Assembly (NCBI RefSeq): GCF_000826545.1
Contig: NZ_CDME01000011.1
Location: 832,001-896,000 of the forward strand
Length of the DNA: 64,000 nt
DNA from: Kibdelosporangium sp. MJ126-NF4
Lineage (GTDB): Bacteria; Actinomycetota; Actinomycetes; Mycobacteriales; Pseudonocardiaceae
Direction of reading: 5' to 3'
This document shows, piece after piece, positions 7,007 to 17,039 of the stretch (positions within the stretch are counted from its first letter, which is position 1; every line of letters starts with the position of its first letter). The notes beneath the pieces were generated by a model. It worked only from the letters and a program-made list of their open reading frames with translations, was not told the DNA's origin and did not search any database. A program made the position numbers and the translations under genes.

Positions 7007-7825
7007 ATGCGTGTCCACCACCTCAACTGCGGGACCATGCGCCCGCTCGGCGGCAAGTTGCTCGACGGCGGGCCGGGTTTTCTCCGCCGTGGCACCATGA
7101 TCTGCCACTGCCTGCTCATCGAGACCGAGGACGGGCTTGTTCTCGTCGACACCGGGATCGGCTCCGACGACATCCAGGACCCCCGTTCCTCGCTCACCCG
7201 GGAGTTCCTGCTCGCCGCCAATCCCGTGCTCGACGTGCGTGAAACCGCCGCGCGGCAGGTCGTCGAGCTCGGCTACCAGGTCGAGGACGTCCGGCACATC
7301 GTTCCCACCCACCTCGACCTCGACCACGCCGGTGGGTTCCGGGACTTCCCGAACGCCAAGGTGCATGTGTACGCCGAGGAGTTGCGTGTCGCGCAGGCGC
7401 AGGCGACCAGGAAGGACCGCAGCCGGTTCCGCAAGGTCCAGTGGCAACACGCGGATTTCGAGAGCTACCAGACCAGCGGCGAGGACTGGTTCGGTTTCCA
7501 GGCTGTGCGCAACCTCAAGGGACTGCCGGACGAGATTCTTGTCGTCCCCCTGCGCGGGCACACCGCCGGGCATGCCGGGGTCGCCGTCGACACCGGTGAG
7601 AAGTGGCTGTTGCACTGCGGCGACAGCTACTTCCACCACGGCGAAATGGATCCCGTGCGCCCGCACTGCCCGCCGTTTCTCACGCTGTTCCAGAGGATCG
7701 TCGAGGCCGAGCGCGCACCGCGGCTGCGTAACCAGGATCGGCTACGGGACCTGGCGCGTGACCAGTCCGGCCGGATCGAGCTGTTCTGCGCGCACGACCC
7801 GGCCGGACTGGAGCAGTATCGCTAG
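7007..7825 (+). CDS. Metallo-beta-lactamase-fold hydrolase
   Basis: 272 residues from the ATG at 7007 (AAGGAG at 6993-6998, 8-base spacing); a GTG at 6998 is possible but too close to the ribosome binding site. The zinc motif is HLDLDH (His102, Asp104, Asp106, His107), with further ligands in RGHTAGHAG and HCGDSYFHH. The fold hydrolyses esters, lactones or thioesters with two metal ions; the HxDxDH form and the length are close to quorum-quenching lactonase relatives, but the substrate cannot be read from sequence. Second gene of the TetR operon. The 3' end overlaps the convergent permease by four bases. Confidence 0.8.
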   Translation: MRVHHLNCGTMRPLGGKLLDGGPGFLRRGTMICHCLLIETEDGLVLVDTGIGSDDIQDPRSSLTREFLLAANPVLDVRETAARQVVELGYQVEDVRHIVPTHLDLDHAGGFRDFPNAKVHVYAEELRVAQAQATRKDRSRFRKVQWQHADFESYQTSGEDWFGFQAVRNLKGLPDEILVVPLRGHTAGHAGVAVDTGEKWLLHCGDSYFHHGEMDPVRPHCPPFLTLFQRIVEAERAPRLRNQDRLRDLARDQSGRIELFCAHDPAGLEQYR

Positions 7826-9219
7826 TCTCCGCCCTTGCTCAGCGCCTCCGGGTCCAGCTCCACGTGCTGACCCGTCGCGCGGTTGACGAAGTAGTTGATG
7901 ATCCACAGGATCAGCCCGGCGCCGAGCAGGATCGCCGCGACGAAGTAGTCGCGGGCCGGGCGGCCGGACAGTGGGCTGGCGAGGTACAGGCACAGCACCG
8001 CCGCGATCACCGGAATGGCGGTCGGTGTGCGGAAGTGCGGGTGCGAGACCTTGGTCTTGCGCAGGACCAGCAAGGCGATATTGACGATGGCGAAGACCAC
8101 CAGCAGCAACAACGCGGTCGTGCCGCCGAGCACACTGATATCCACTGTGGACACGAGGACCACCGCGATGGCCGTCGTGAACAGGATGGACACCCACGGG
8201 GTCCTGCGGAACGGGTGCACGGTGCCCAGCTGGCGCGGGATGATCCGCTCGTTCGCCATTCCGTAGAGCAGGCGGCTTGCCATCATCATGTTGATCAGCG
8301 CCGAGTTGATCACGGCGAACATGCCGATCGCGGAGAACACGACGTGTGGGAAGCCCGGCGCGCCGACGTCAAGCACCTTCAGCAACGCGTTGCTGCCCGC
8401 CTTCTGCAGTTCGTCTGCGGGCACAAGCAGCGAGGATGTCACAGAGACCAGGATGTAGATCGTCGCAGCGACCACCATGCCCCAGAGCATCGCCTTCGGG
8501 AAGATCCGAACCGGGTCCTTGCACTCCTCGGCCATGTTCACCGAGTCCTCGAAACCGACCATCGCGAAGAACGCCAGCGAGGTCGCCGAAGTGATGGCCA
8601 CCAGCCAGGTCTGGTCGTGCGTGTCGACCTGGGTCAGCCTGCCGGGATCACCGTCGCCGCTTGCCACGGCGGAGATGCCGACCGCGATGATGATCAGCAG
8701 CCCGGCCAGCTCGATGCACGTCAGCACGACGTTGGCCTTGACCGACTCGCTGACGCCCCGGAAGTTCACCGCCGCCACGAGCAGGACGAACACGATCGCG
8801 AGGACCGTGGTCAGTGTCATGGTCGCGGTGAGCCCGAACGTCTTCGGCAGATACGTCCCGCCGAACGCGATCGCGGCCGACGACGCGGACGTGATCCCCG
8901 AGCACATCACCGCGAACGCGACCATGAACGTCAGAAACTGGATCTTGAACGCCCGGTGTGTGTACAGCGCGGCGCCCGCGGCCTGCGGGAACTTGCCGAC
9001 CAGTTCCAGGTAGCTGAACGCGGTCAGGAACGCGATCACGAAGGCGAGCAGGAAGGGCAACCACAGCGCACCACCGACTCTGCCGGCCACCTGCCCGGTC
9101 AGCGCGTAGATGCCGGTCCCGAGGATGTCCCCCACTACGAAGAACAGCAGCAGTTTCGGCCCGATGGCCCGCTTGAGCTCCGGTTGCCCGGGTGCGTGTT
9201 CCTTGATCCCTTCGGTCAT
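7822..9219 (-). CDS. APC-superfamily amino acid permease
   Basis: 465 residues with about 12 hydrophobic segments. The N-terminal GDILGTGIYALTGQVAG is the family's unwound first helix that binds substrate, and SLAFFAMVGFEDSVNMAEE is the sixth-helix signature of APC transporters. Functionally an inner-membrane proton- or exchange-driven transporter of amino acids or polyamines; the specific substrate cannot be fixed. The ATG has only a weak Shine-Dalgarno. It lies downstream of the MFS exporter gene on the same strand with about 40 bp between, so partial co-transcription is possible. Confidence 0.85.
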   Translation of the reverse strand: MTEGIKEHAPGQPELKRAIGPKLLLFFVVGDILGTGIYALTGQVAGRVGGALWLPFLLAFVIAFLTAFSYLELVGKFPQAAGAALYTHRAFKIQFLTFMVAFAVMCSGITSASSAAIAFGGTYLPKTFGLTATMTLTTVLAIVFVLLVAAVNFRGVSESVKANVVLTCIELAGLLIIIAVGISAVASGDGDPGRLTQVDTHDQTWLVAITSATSLAFFAMVGFEDSVNMAEECKDPVRIFPKAMLWGMVVAATIYILVSVTSSLLVPADELQKAGSNALLKVLDVGAPGFPHVVFSAIGMFAVINSALINMMMASRLLYGMANERIIPRQLGTVHPFRRTPWVSILFTTAIAVVLVSTVDISVLGGTTALLLLVVFAIVNIALLVLRKTKVSHPHFRTPTAIPVIAAVLCLYLASPLSGRPARDYFVAAILLGAGLILWIINYFVNRATGQHVELDPEALSKGGD

Positions 9220-9262
9220 CCCTGGAGTGTGCCGGATGTCACCGGAAAATCGGGTAACGACA

Positions 9263-10522
9263 TCACTCCATTACGGCGGAACCTTCCTTATCAGCTCGAT
9301 AACGCCAGAAAGCAGACAGCCAGACCGCCGACGCGATCGTCAGGACGACCACCAGGATCCCGCCACCGGTCGAGGCGACAGCGGTCCCCGCGCCCGCCGC
9401 CGTCCAGCCGTGCGTGAGGTCCGCCAACCGCGGCCCACCAGCGACGACGACGGTGAAAACGCCCTGCATCCGGCCGCGCATCTCGTCCGGTGCTGCCATC
9501 TGCAGGATCGACGAGCGGTAGACGGCACTGACCATGTCGGCCGCGCCGCCGATCGCCAAGAACACCACGGCCAGCCACAGCGAACCGCTCAGGCCGAACC
9601 CGACCATCGCGAGGCCCCACACGCACACCGAGACGATCACGCCGACACCGTGCCGCTTGACCTTGTGCAGCCAGCCCGACGACAGCCCCAACGCGAACGC
9701 GCCGAGCGGAATGGCCGCGTACAGCCAGCCCAGCGCGCTGCCGCCACCCACCGGGTCGCCGAACGTGCGTTCGGCCATCTCGGGGAACAACGCACGCGGC
9801 ATGCCCGCGACCATCGCGATGACGTCGACGAGGAACGACGCGAGCAGCACAGTCTGCCCTGCCAGATAACGGAACCCGTCGATCACGTCACGCAACCCGG
9901 CGCGCCGGATCTCCCCGCTCAGCGGGGGCAGCGGCGGCAACCGCCACACCGCCCACATCGCCAGCACCAGCGCGACCGAGTCAACCAAGTACAAAGTGGA
10001 CAGACCGACGACCGGCAGCAGCGCACCGGCGAGCAGCGGGCCCAGCACCGCGCCGAAGGTGAAGATGGTCGAGCCGAGCGCCATCGCGGACGGCATCAGC
10101 TCGGCGGGCACCAGCCGGGAGATCGCCGCCGACCGGGTCGGCATGTTGACCGCGAAGAACGACTGTTGCAGCCCGAGCAACACCAGGACCACCCAGACCG
10201 AGTTCAGCCCGGTCGCGGCCTGCGCCCAGAGCAGGATCGAGCTCAGTGCGATCCCGGCGTTGGTGATCAGCAGGAGTTTTCGCCGGTCCATCATGTCGGC
10301 GATGGCCCCGCCCCACAGCCCGAACACCAGCAGCGGAACCAGGGCGACCGCTCCGGTCAGGCCGACGTAGCCGGACGACCCGGTCAGGTCGAACACCTGC
10401 TTGGGCACGGCGACCGCGGTGAGCTGGGCGCCGATGGACGTGACCGCGGTGGACATCCATAACCGTCGATACGGCACTACGCGCAGCGGTCGGACGTCCA
10501 TCACCAAGTCGCGTAGGGCCAC
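9263..10522 (-). CDS. MFS exporter, EntS-like
   Basis: 419 residues from GTG at 10522 (reads M-ALRDLVMDVRPL); ATG at 10501 is the alternative. About 12 membrane segments. The DxxDRRKLL loop after helix 2 (ADMMDRRKLLLI) is the MFS motif A, and the overall pattern (VVPYRRLW start, AISRLVPAELMPSAMAL, TFGAVLGPLLAG, ILQMAAPDEMRGRMQG) fits the enterobactin-exporter-like MFS_3 group. It probably exports drugs or siderophores. A 17-bp palindrome at 10532-10548 lies just upstream and may be an operator. Confidence 0.8.
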   Translation of the reverse strand: MALRDLVMDVRPLRVVPYRRLWMSTAVTSIGAQLTAVAVPKQVFDLTGSSGYVGLTGAVALVPLLVFGLWGGAIADMMDRRKLLLITNAGIALSSILLWAQAATGLNSVWVVLVLLGLQQSFFAVNMPTRSAAISRLVPAELMPSAMALGSTIFTFGAVLGPLLAGALLPVVGLSTLYLVDSVALVLAMWAVWRLPPLPPLSGEIRRAGLRDVIDGFRYLAGQTVLLASFLVDVIAMVAGMPRALFPEMAERTFGDPVGGGSALGWLYAAIPLGAFALGLSSGWLHKVKRHGVGVIVSVCVWGLAMVGFGLSGSLWLAVVFLAIGGAADMVSAVYRSSILQMAAPDEMRGRMQGVFTVVVAGGPRLADLTHGWTAAGAGTAVASTGGGILVVVLTIASAVWLSAFWRYRADKEGSAVME

Positions 10523-10531
10523 AACCCATAA

Positions 10532-10548
10532 GCTTAGGGGCCCTAAGC
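10532..10548 (-). promoter_or_regulatory. 17-bp palindrome upstream of the MFS exporter
   Basis: GCTTAGGG-G-CCCTAAGC, a perfect inverted repeat with one central base, ending 10 bases before the GTG start of the exporter. Probably a repressor binding site; no regulator gene is adjacent, so the binding protein is unknown. Confidence 0.5.
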
Positions 10549-10590
10549 AACTGACCGAACGTGATTTTACCCGCCCACCAACCTGGTAAA

Positions 10591-10638
10591 CCTCGTGAGT
10601 GTTTCGGCCGGTTCTAACCGGCTGAAACACTCACGAGG
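10591..10638. terminator. 48-bp palindromic terminator, copy 1
   Basis: Arms of 23 bp beginning CCTCGTGAGTGTTTCGG and ending CCGAAACACTCACGAGG-like, with one mismatch, then GGGGTTT. Located 7 bases after the pdxH stop (minus strand). The same hairpin occurs at 23817-23864, 37148-37195 and 44235-44282. Confidence 0.85.
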
Positions 10639-10645
10639 GGTTTGG

Positions 10646-11317
10646 TCAGGGGCCGAGGCGCTCGACCTTCCAGCCGTCGCGCGTCAGCTTGTAGCGCAGG
10701 CGGTCGTGCATGCGGTTTCGGCGGCCCTGCCAGAACTCGACTACCTCGGGGCGGATCCGCCAGCCGCCCCAGTGTGGGGGCACAGGTACTTCCTCGGCGT
10801 CGGCGAACTGGCGCTGGATGTTGGCCAGCGAGGAGTCCAGGGTGTTGCGGCTGTGTACTACGACTGACTGCGGCGACGCCCACGCGCCGAGCTGCGACTC
10901 ACGCGGCCTGCTGGCCCAGTAGGCCGCCGTCTCGGTGACGTCGACCTTCTCGACGGTGCCGCGGACGTGGGCCTGGCGCTGCAGGGAGTACCAAGGGAAG
11001 GTGGCCGAGGCGTATCGGGTGGCGGCGAGCTCGTGGCTCTTGGTGGACGTGTAGTTGGTGAAGAACACCACGCCCCGCGAGTCGAGCCCCTTGGCCAGCA
11101 CTGTCCGTGACGAGGGCCTGCCCTGGGGATCGGCGGTGGCGAGCACCATCGCGTTCGGTTCGACCACACCCTGCTGCGCCGCCTGGTCAAGCCAGTACTG
11201 CAACTGATCGTGCCACGTCTTGGCCAGCTCGGACTCGTCGAGACTGCCGCCTTCGTAGTGGGCACGCATAGTCGGTAGGTCGAGTGTGACGTTGGACGTG
11301 CTGTCGGCGTCCGCCAT
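10646..11317 (-). CDS. pdxH: Pyridoxamine 5'-phosphate oxidase
   Basis: 223 residues from the ATG at 11317, preceded by GGAGGG about 9 bases upstream. The enzyme uses FMN and oxygen to oxidise pyridoxine or pyridoxamine 5'-phosphate to pyridoxal 5'-phosphate, in the cytoplasm. Diagnostic stretches: PNAMVLATAD, GRPSSRTVLAKGLD, GVVFFTNYTSTKSHEL (FMN phosphate contacts), SRPRESQLGAWASPQS, and the C-terminal EFWQGRRNRMHDRLRY-W signature. Length matches the family. It stands between the urease block and the exporter, and the 48-bp terminator follows its stop codon. Confidence 0.93.
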   Translation of the reverse strand: MADADSTSNVTLDLPTMRAHYEGGSLDESELAKTWHDQLQYWLDQAAQQGVVEPNAMVLATADPQGRPSSRTVLAKGLDSRGVVFFTNYTSTKSHELAATRYASATFPWYSLQRQAHVRGTVEKVDVTETAAYWASRPRESQLGAWASPQSVVVHSRNTLDSSLANIQRQFADAEEVPVPPHWGGWRIRPEVVEFWQGRRNRMHDRLRYKLTRDGWKVERLGP

Positions 11318-11430
11318 GCGTATCACCCTCCGCCTCGGGATCTCCTTGGTTCCCAAGGACGTTACGGGGTCCGCACGCGCGGAGAAACAGCACGAATGGT
11401 GATTACACCCACGCGGAGCCACCAGATCGA

Positions 11431-12134
11431 TCAACCAGATCGATTCAGTACGCCGATCATGTGCTGCGCGGTGACCGCGTCGTGGGCCAGCGCGGTGGCC
11501 AGCGACCCGCCTGCGGCCAACGGCACGAGCGAACACCATTCCTCGGCCACCGCGGCGAGCGGATCTTCATAGCCCACACGGAGATCCGTCGCGAGCACGC
11601 GCCTGCCCGCGAGAACGGCCGGGCTGGCGATCAGCGAGTCGATCTCCAGCCGTTGGTTGAGCAGCGGCCTTCCGCCGCGGCGGACGACCGTCTCGACGCT
11701 CAGACTGCCCGGCTGCTCGCCTTCCCTGCCGAGTACGAGCATTTCGCGGGTGCGCAGCCGGGCACCCGATTCCAACGAACCGGTGAACACGGCCAGGTGG
11801 CGTGCACGCTGCGTGACGATCGTGGCGTCGGGCAGGTACTCCACTGTGGACCCGTCCGCTGCCTCGACGCGCACGGTGAACCGGCTGAGCGCCGGTCTGG
11901 CGCCCGGCAGGACGAGGCTGGCGGCCACACCGGCCACCCGCAGCCAGGCGCCCGGCCCGGCGACGAGCGTCAGGTCGAGCTCGTCACCGCCGAGCGGCGC
12001 CGACGCCGAGTTCACCAGGTGCACCATGCCTGGCTTCGCGCGGTGCGGGACGAGGGTCAGCGGCGAACAGGAGCGCAGTTCCCGCAACACTGTCCGCCCG
12101 CCGACCGACTCGGCGACAACCCGCGCGTGTGCCT

Positions 12135-12138
<4 letters not shown>
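11431..12138 (-). CDS. ureD: Urease accessory protein UreD
   Basis: 235 residues from a GTG that overlaps the ureG stop (GTGA). UreD (UreH) is the scaffold that binds apo-urease and, with UreF and UreG, delivers nickel to the active site. Family features include the beta-rich organisation with [17 protein letters not shown] near the N-terminus, [15 protein letters not shown] in the middle and a hydrophobic C-terminal part. Actinobacterial UreD is commonly this short. Last gene of ureABCFGD, which is the usual actinobacterial order. Confidence 0.88.
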
Positions 12139-12861
<723 letters not shown>

Positions 12862-12872
<11 letters not shown>

Positions 12873-13527
12873 AGAGCCGTACCTCTTCCTTGTGGTGGCG
12901 CAGATGCGCCTCGGCCAGCAGATCGAGCCCTGGTCCGCCGGGGCCGGGCAGGTCCTCGAGCGGCAGGTCCGCCGCGAGCACGGCGCGCTCGGCGACGGCG
13001 TGCATGGCGTCGCCCAGCTTGGTCACTTCCGCGTTGGCCGCGAACGGGTCCAGCCCCAACAGCCGGACCGCGGCGCTCGCGGGCCCGCTGACCGAGAGGT
13101 ACGCGGCCGTCAACGCGGCGTCGGCCGACGAACCTCCTGCGATTCCGGTCAACGCACCGACGACGATGGCGTGATGCGGCCTGGGTGTGGCTCGTACCAA
13201 GGCATCCAGCACAGGTGATGGCCACGCGGCGCGGCCCGCTCTGAGCGTCGCTCGTCCTTGGGCCCGCGATGCTTCGCGCTGCGCGGGCGACGGCGTCCGC
13301 GCGTCCAGTTCATCGTCCACAATGGACCATTCGGCGCGTTTCACCGCCACCGCGGCGAAGATCGCGGCCAGCTCCCCCGCTGTACGCAGCCGCCCGGCCA
13401 GGAACAGGCCCAGCGAGGGGATGTCGGTGACGAGCCCGCGCGCGGCGGCCTCCTCAAGCCCGCCGGAGTGCACGTGTCCACCGCCCGGGAACCGGGAGTC
13501 GGACAGGACGAGCGCGACGGTGTGCAT
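12862..13527 (-). CDS. ureF: Urease accessory protein UreF
   Basis: 221 residues from the ATG at 13527, which overlaps the ureC stop in an ATGA; a much longer open frame upstream is an antisense-type shadow over ureC. UreF is an all-helical protein that bridges UreD and UreG and gates nickel delivery. The [23 protein letters not shown] start ([19 protein letters not shown]), HHAIVVGAL and the C-terminal [14 protein letters not shown] fit the actinobacterial UreF pattern. Translational coupling on both sides suggests stoichiometric production with the rest of the operon. Confidence 0.88.
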
Positions 13528-15245
13528 CAGAACAGGAAGTAACGCTGTGCCATGGGCAGTTCGTCCACCGGATGCGGCTCGATCAGCTCGCCGTCCACGT
13601 GCACCGCGAAACTGTCCGCGTCGACCCGCACGTCCGGCATCGCGTCGTTGAGCAGCATGTCCGCCTTGGTGACACCGCGGGTGCCGGTCACCGCCGCCAG
13701 TTTCCGCTCGATGCGGAACGTGTCGGCCACGTCGGAGTCCACCGCCTCCTGTGCGACGAAGTGCAGCCCGCTGTCGACCGCGACCGACGGCGCCGCACCG
13801 AACATCGGCCGGGCGTACACCGGCTGCGGCGTCGGGATCGAGGCGTTCGCGTCCCCCATCGCCGCCCACGCGGTGAACCCGGCCTTCAGCACCACGTGCG
13901 GCCGGACACCGAAGAACTTCGGTTCCCACAGCACGAGATCCGCGAGTTTGCCGACCTCGACCGAGCCGACCCAGGTGTCGATACCGTGCGCGATCGCGGG
14001 GTTGATCGTGTATTTGGCGACATATCGACGGGCCCGCAGGTTGTCCGCGGCCGCGTCGCCGGGCAGCGCGCCGCGCCGGGCCTTCATGACGTGCGCGGTC
14101 TGCCACGTCCGGATGACCACCTCGCCGATCCGGCCCATCGCCTGGGAGTCCGAGCTGATCATCGAGATCGCGCCGAGGTCGTGCAGGACGTCCTCGGCGG
14201 CGATCGTGGTCGGCCGGATCCGCGACTCGGCGAACGCGAGGTCCTCCGGCACGGACGGGTTCAGGTGGTGGCACACCATGAGCATGTCCAGGTGCTCTTC
14301 CAGGGTGTTCGCGGTGTGCGGGCGCGTCGGGTTCGTCGACGACGGCAGCACGTTCGCCTCGGAGACCACGCGGATGATGTCCGGCGCGTGCCCGCCGCCC
14401 GCACCCTCGGTGTGGTAGGCGTTGATCGACCGGCCGCCGATGGCCTCCAATGTGGACTCTACGAAACCGGCTTCGTTCAACGTGTCCGTGTGGATCGCGA
14501 CCTGCACACCGGATTCGTCGGCGACCGTCAGGCACGCGTCGATCGCGGCGGGCGTCGTCCCCCAGTCCTCGTGCAGCTTGAAACCGCCCGCGCCCGCGAC
14601 GAGCTGCTCGCGCAGACCCTCGTGGCTGACGGTGTTTCCCTTGCCCAGCAGGAGAACGTTGACGGGCTGGTGCTGCATCGCCTGCAGCATCCGGCCGATG
14701 TTCCACGCGCCGGGCGTGACCGTGGTGGCCTTGCTGCCCTCGACCGGGCCGGTGCCGCCGCCGATCATCGTGGTCAGGCCGGACGCCAGCGCCTGGTCGG
14801 TCAGCTGCGGGCAGATGAAGTGCACGTGGCAGTCGATGCCACCGGCGGTGAGGATCTTGCCGTTGCCCGCGAGGATCTCGGTGGACGGCCCGATCACCAG
14901 CGCCGGGTCGACGCCGTCCATCACGTCCGGGTTGCCCGCCTTGCCGATCGCGACGATCTTCCCGTCCCGCACACCCACGTCGGCCTTGACCACGCCCCAG
15001 TGGTCGAGGATCACCACGCCGGTGATCACCAGGTCCGGCGCGCCCTGCGCACGGGTGACCATGCCCTGGCCCATCGACTCGCGGATCACCTTGCCGCCGC
15101 CGAAGATCACCTCGTCACCGGCGCCCGCGCCCCTGCTGCGGTCCTCGGTGACCTCGATCAGCAGGTTCGTGTCCGCCAGCCGGATCCGGTCGCCCGTCGT
15201 CGGCCCGAACAGCTCCGCGTACCGGTCACGGTCGATCGAGGTCAC
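13527..15245 (-). CDS. ureC: Urease subunit alpha
   Basis: 572 residues, full length. Catalytic subunit hydrolysing urea to ammonia and carbamate. Nickel ligands and catalytic residues are visible: His140 and His142 in [10 protein letters not shown], the carbamylated Lys223 in [10 protein letters not shown], His252 in [10 protein letters not shown], and the mobile-flap region [22 protein letters not shown]. The GTG start overlaps the end of ureB by 20 bases and follows AAGGAG. Encoded between ureB and ureF in a tight operon; the product assembles with UreA and UreB as a trimer of trimers. Confidence 0.97.
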   Translation of the reverse strand: MTSIDRDRYAELFGPTTGDRIRLADTNLLIEVTEDRSRGAGAGDEVIFGGGKVIRESMGQGMVTRAQGAPDLVITGVVILDHWGVVKADVGVRDGKIVAIGKAGNPDVMDGVDPALVIGPSTEILAGNGKILTAGGIDCHVHFICPQLTDQALASGLTTMIGGGTGPVEGSKATTVTPGAWNIGRMLQAMQHQPVNVLLLGKGNTVSHEGLREQLVAGAGGFKLHEDWGTTPAAIDACLTVADESGVQVAIHTDTLNEAGFVESTLEAIGGRSINAYHTEGAGGGHAPDIIRVVSEANVLPSSTNPTRPHTANTLEEHLDMLMVCHHLNPSVPEDLAFAESRIRPTTIAAEDVLHDLGAISMISSDSQAMGRIGEVVIRTWQTAHVMKARRGALPGDAAADNLRARRYVAKYTINPAIAHGIDTWVGSVEVGKLADLVLWEPKFFGVRPHVVLKAGFTAWAAMGDANASIPTPQPVYARPMFGAAPSVAVDSGLHFVAQEAVDSDVADTFRIERKLAAVTGTRGVTKADMLLNDAMPDVRVDADSFAVHVDGELIEPHPVDELPMAQRYFLF

Positions 15246-15540
15246 CAGCCCACTCCTTCCTCAGCCCTGGAACAACACGTCGACCGGCGATCGGCACCAG
15301 CCCGACCTCGCGCTCCACACCCGGCTCGAACCGCACGGACGTACCGGCGGGGATGTCCAGCCGGTGACCCCACGCGGCCTCGCGGTCGAACTCGAGACCG
15401 GGATTGACCGCGGCGAAGTGGTAGTGCGAACCGACCTGCACCGGCCGGTCCGCGGTGTTGCGCACGCGCAGCCGGAGCCGCGGCCTGCCCGGGTTCAGTT
15501 CGACCGGCTCGTCGGCCGGGATGATCTCGCCTGGACGCAC
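15226..15540 (-). CDS. ureB: Urease subunit beta
   Basis: 104 residues from GTG 15540. The short beta subunit contributes structure to the urease trimer. Signature: [17 protein letters not shown] at the N-terminus, [26 protein letters not shown], then [18 protein letters not shown]. Separated from ureA by 9 bases and overlapping ureC by 20. Length is standard for bacterial UreB. Confidence 0.96.
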   Translation of the reverse strand: MRPGEIIPADEPVELNPGRPRLRLRVRNTADRPVQVGSHYHFAAVNPGLEFDREAAWGHRLDIPAGTSVRFEPGVEREVGLVPIAGRRVVPGLRKEWAGDLDRP

Positions 15541-15549
15541 CTGAGCTCC

Positions 15550-15852
15550 CTAGATGATCGGGTCGTGCACGGTGACGAGCTTCGTGCCGTCCGGGAACGT
15601 GGCCTCGACCTGGACGGCGTCCACCATCTCCGGCACGCCGTCGAGCACCTGCTCGCGGGAGAGCACGTGCCGTCCGCTGGCGACCAGATCGGTCACCGTG
15701 CGGCCGTCGCGCGCGCCTTCCAGGACGTGGTCGGTGATCAGGGCGACCGCTTCCGGGTAGTTCAGCTTCACGCCACGGTCCAGCCGCCTGCGTGCGACGT
15801 CGGCCGCCACGTGGATCAGCAGCTTGTCCCGTTCGTGCGGGGTCAGGTGCAT
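15550..15852 (-). CDS. ureA: Urease subunit gamma
   Basis: 100 residues from the ATG at 15852 ([19 protein letters not shown]), the canonical UreA N-terminus; the frame is open 16 codons upstream but those are not conserved-looking. Contains [24 protein letters not shown] and the C-terminal [11 protein letters not shown]. Structural subunit of urease and first gene of ureABCFGD. The upstream gene on the same strand ends 57 bases away, so transcription may begin there or in this short gap. Confidence 0.96.
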   Translation of the reverse strand: MHLTPHERDKLLIHVAADVARRRLDRGVKLNYPEAVALITDHVLEGARDGRTVTDLVASGRHVLSREQVLDGVPEMVDAVQVEATFPDGTKLVTVHDPII

Positions 15853-15909
15853 GCGGACAGGTCTATCACCGCAAGGCTCAATGACCCGATCTTGAAACAC
15901 ACGTGTAAC

Positions 15910-16857
15910 TCAGATGGGTGCATCCACCCCGATGCCCAGTTCGGCCGCCCTGCGCAGGATGTGGTCGGCGGCGAACAGGTCCTCGGTGGCGATGCCGAGC
16001 GACCGGAACACGGTGATCGCCTCGGGCCCGGAACGGCCCGGTGCCCGGCCGGTCAGCACGTCGCCGAGTTCGCCGCGGACCGGGGGCGGGTCGTCCTGGA
16101 ACTCCTTGGCCTCGCCGAGCACGGACTGCATCGCGTCCACGTAGACCTCGGCCGCGAACATGGTCTCGTCGTCGACTTCCTGGTGGCGCACGGTGCTCGC
16201 ACCGGCGGCGTTGACATGCGTGCCGGGCCTGATCCACTCCCTGCGCAGCACGGGCTCGGTCGACGTCGTGACCGTGACGACGATGTCGGCGTCCCGCACG
16301 GCTTCCTCGGCGCTCGCGGCGGCTTCGAGTTCGAACGGGACGTCCACCCGTTCGACGAACGCGGCCGCGGACCGCGGCGAGAACACCCTGGCGTGCTTGA
16401 TCTCCCGGACAAGCGGAAGGGCGCGCAGATGCGCCTCGGCCTGCACACCCGCGCCGATGATCGCGAGGGATTCCGCGTTCTCACGCGCCAGTGCGCGGGT
16501 GGCGAGCGCGGACACCGCGGCGGTGCGGATCTCCGTCACCGCGGAGGCGTTCATCAGGGCAAGCGGTTCACCGGTGACACCGTCGAACAGCATCACCGCG
16601 CCCTGGTGGGAATCCAGTCCCCGTGCGGGATTGTCCGGCACGATGCACAGGAGTTTGGTGCCGAAGACGGGCTGGCCGCCACCGCGGTACGCGGGCATCC
16701 ACACCCCGAACGCGCTGGTCGCCGACGGTTTGAACGCTTGGCGCAGTGGCTGCTCGACCAGTCCGTCCGCCCTGGCTTTGAGGGCGTCCGCCATCACTTC
16801 GACGCAGTCGTTCATCGGCAACGCCCGGTGGACGTCGGCCGCTGACAGGATTCGCAT
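15910..16857 (-). CDS. Ornithine cyclodeaminase / mu-crystallin family protein
   Basis: 315 residues. NAD(P)-dependent family that includes ornithine cyclodeaminase, alanine dehydrogenase-type and ketimine reductases. Seen: N-terminal catalytic region with RQAFKP and VFGTKLLCIVPDN, the conserved GAVMLFDGVTGEPLALMNASAVTEIRTAA, and a Rossmann nucleotide site LAIIGAGVQAEAHL (about residues 130-145). Which reaction it performs is not decidable from sequence. It precedes ureA by 57 bp on the same strand, which suggests a nitrogen-release context, but this is inference. It is divergent from the citrate synthase gene. Confidence 0.82.
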   Translation of the reverse strand: MRILSAADVHRALPMNDCVEVMADALKARADGLVEQPLRQAFKPSATSAFGVWMPAYRGGGQPVFGTKLLCIVPDNPARGLDSHQGAVMLFDGVTGEPLALMNASAVTEIRTAAVSALATRALARENAESLAIIGAGVQAEAHLRALPLVREIKHARVFSPRSAAAFVERVDVPFELEAAASAEEAVRDADIVVTVTTSTEPVLRREWIRPGTHVNAAGASTVRHQEVDDETMFAAEVYVDAMQSVLGEAKEFQDDPPPVRGELGDVLTGRAPGRSGPEAITVFRSLGIATEDLFAADHILRRAAELGIGVDAPI

Positions 16858-16884
16858 TCGGCCAGGAGTAGCACACTGAATCGT

Positions 16885-16929
16885 TCACGGAATCGTGACT
16901 CAAGCCACGGTGTGTGTCGTTGCGACACA
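16885..16929. promoter_or_regulatory. Inverted repeats in the divergent promoter region
   Basis: TCACG-GAAT-CGTGA (16885-16898) and TGTGTCG-TTG-CGACACA (16913-16929) lie between the cyclodeaminase-family gene and the citrate synthase gene. Both could be operators for a shared regulator; no specific protein is suggested. Confidence 0.35.
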
Positions 16930-17039
16930 GGCCGCCGAGGTGAAGTGTTTGACGATGAGGCCGCGCAGTGTCGCCGACTCTTACCCGGATGCCGGCGCGG
17001 CGCGCACCAAGTCGGGGTATTTCGGAAAGGCCACAGCGC

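Noticed and set aside
13572..15407. Long plus-strand frame across the urease genes
   Set aside because: Antisense shadow of ureC/ureB caused by high third-position GC; Arg/Val/Asp-rich translation without family features. Similar shadows occur at 59063-61168, 59655-63281 and 41431-44274.
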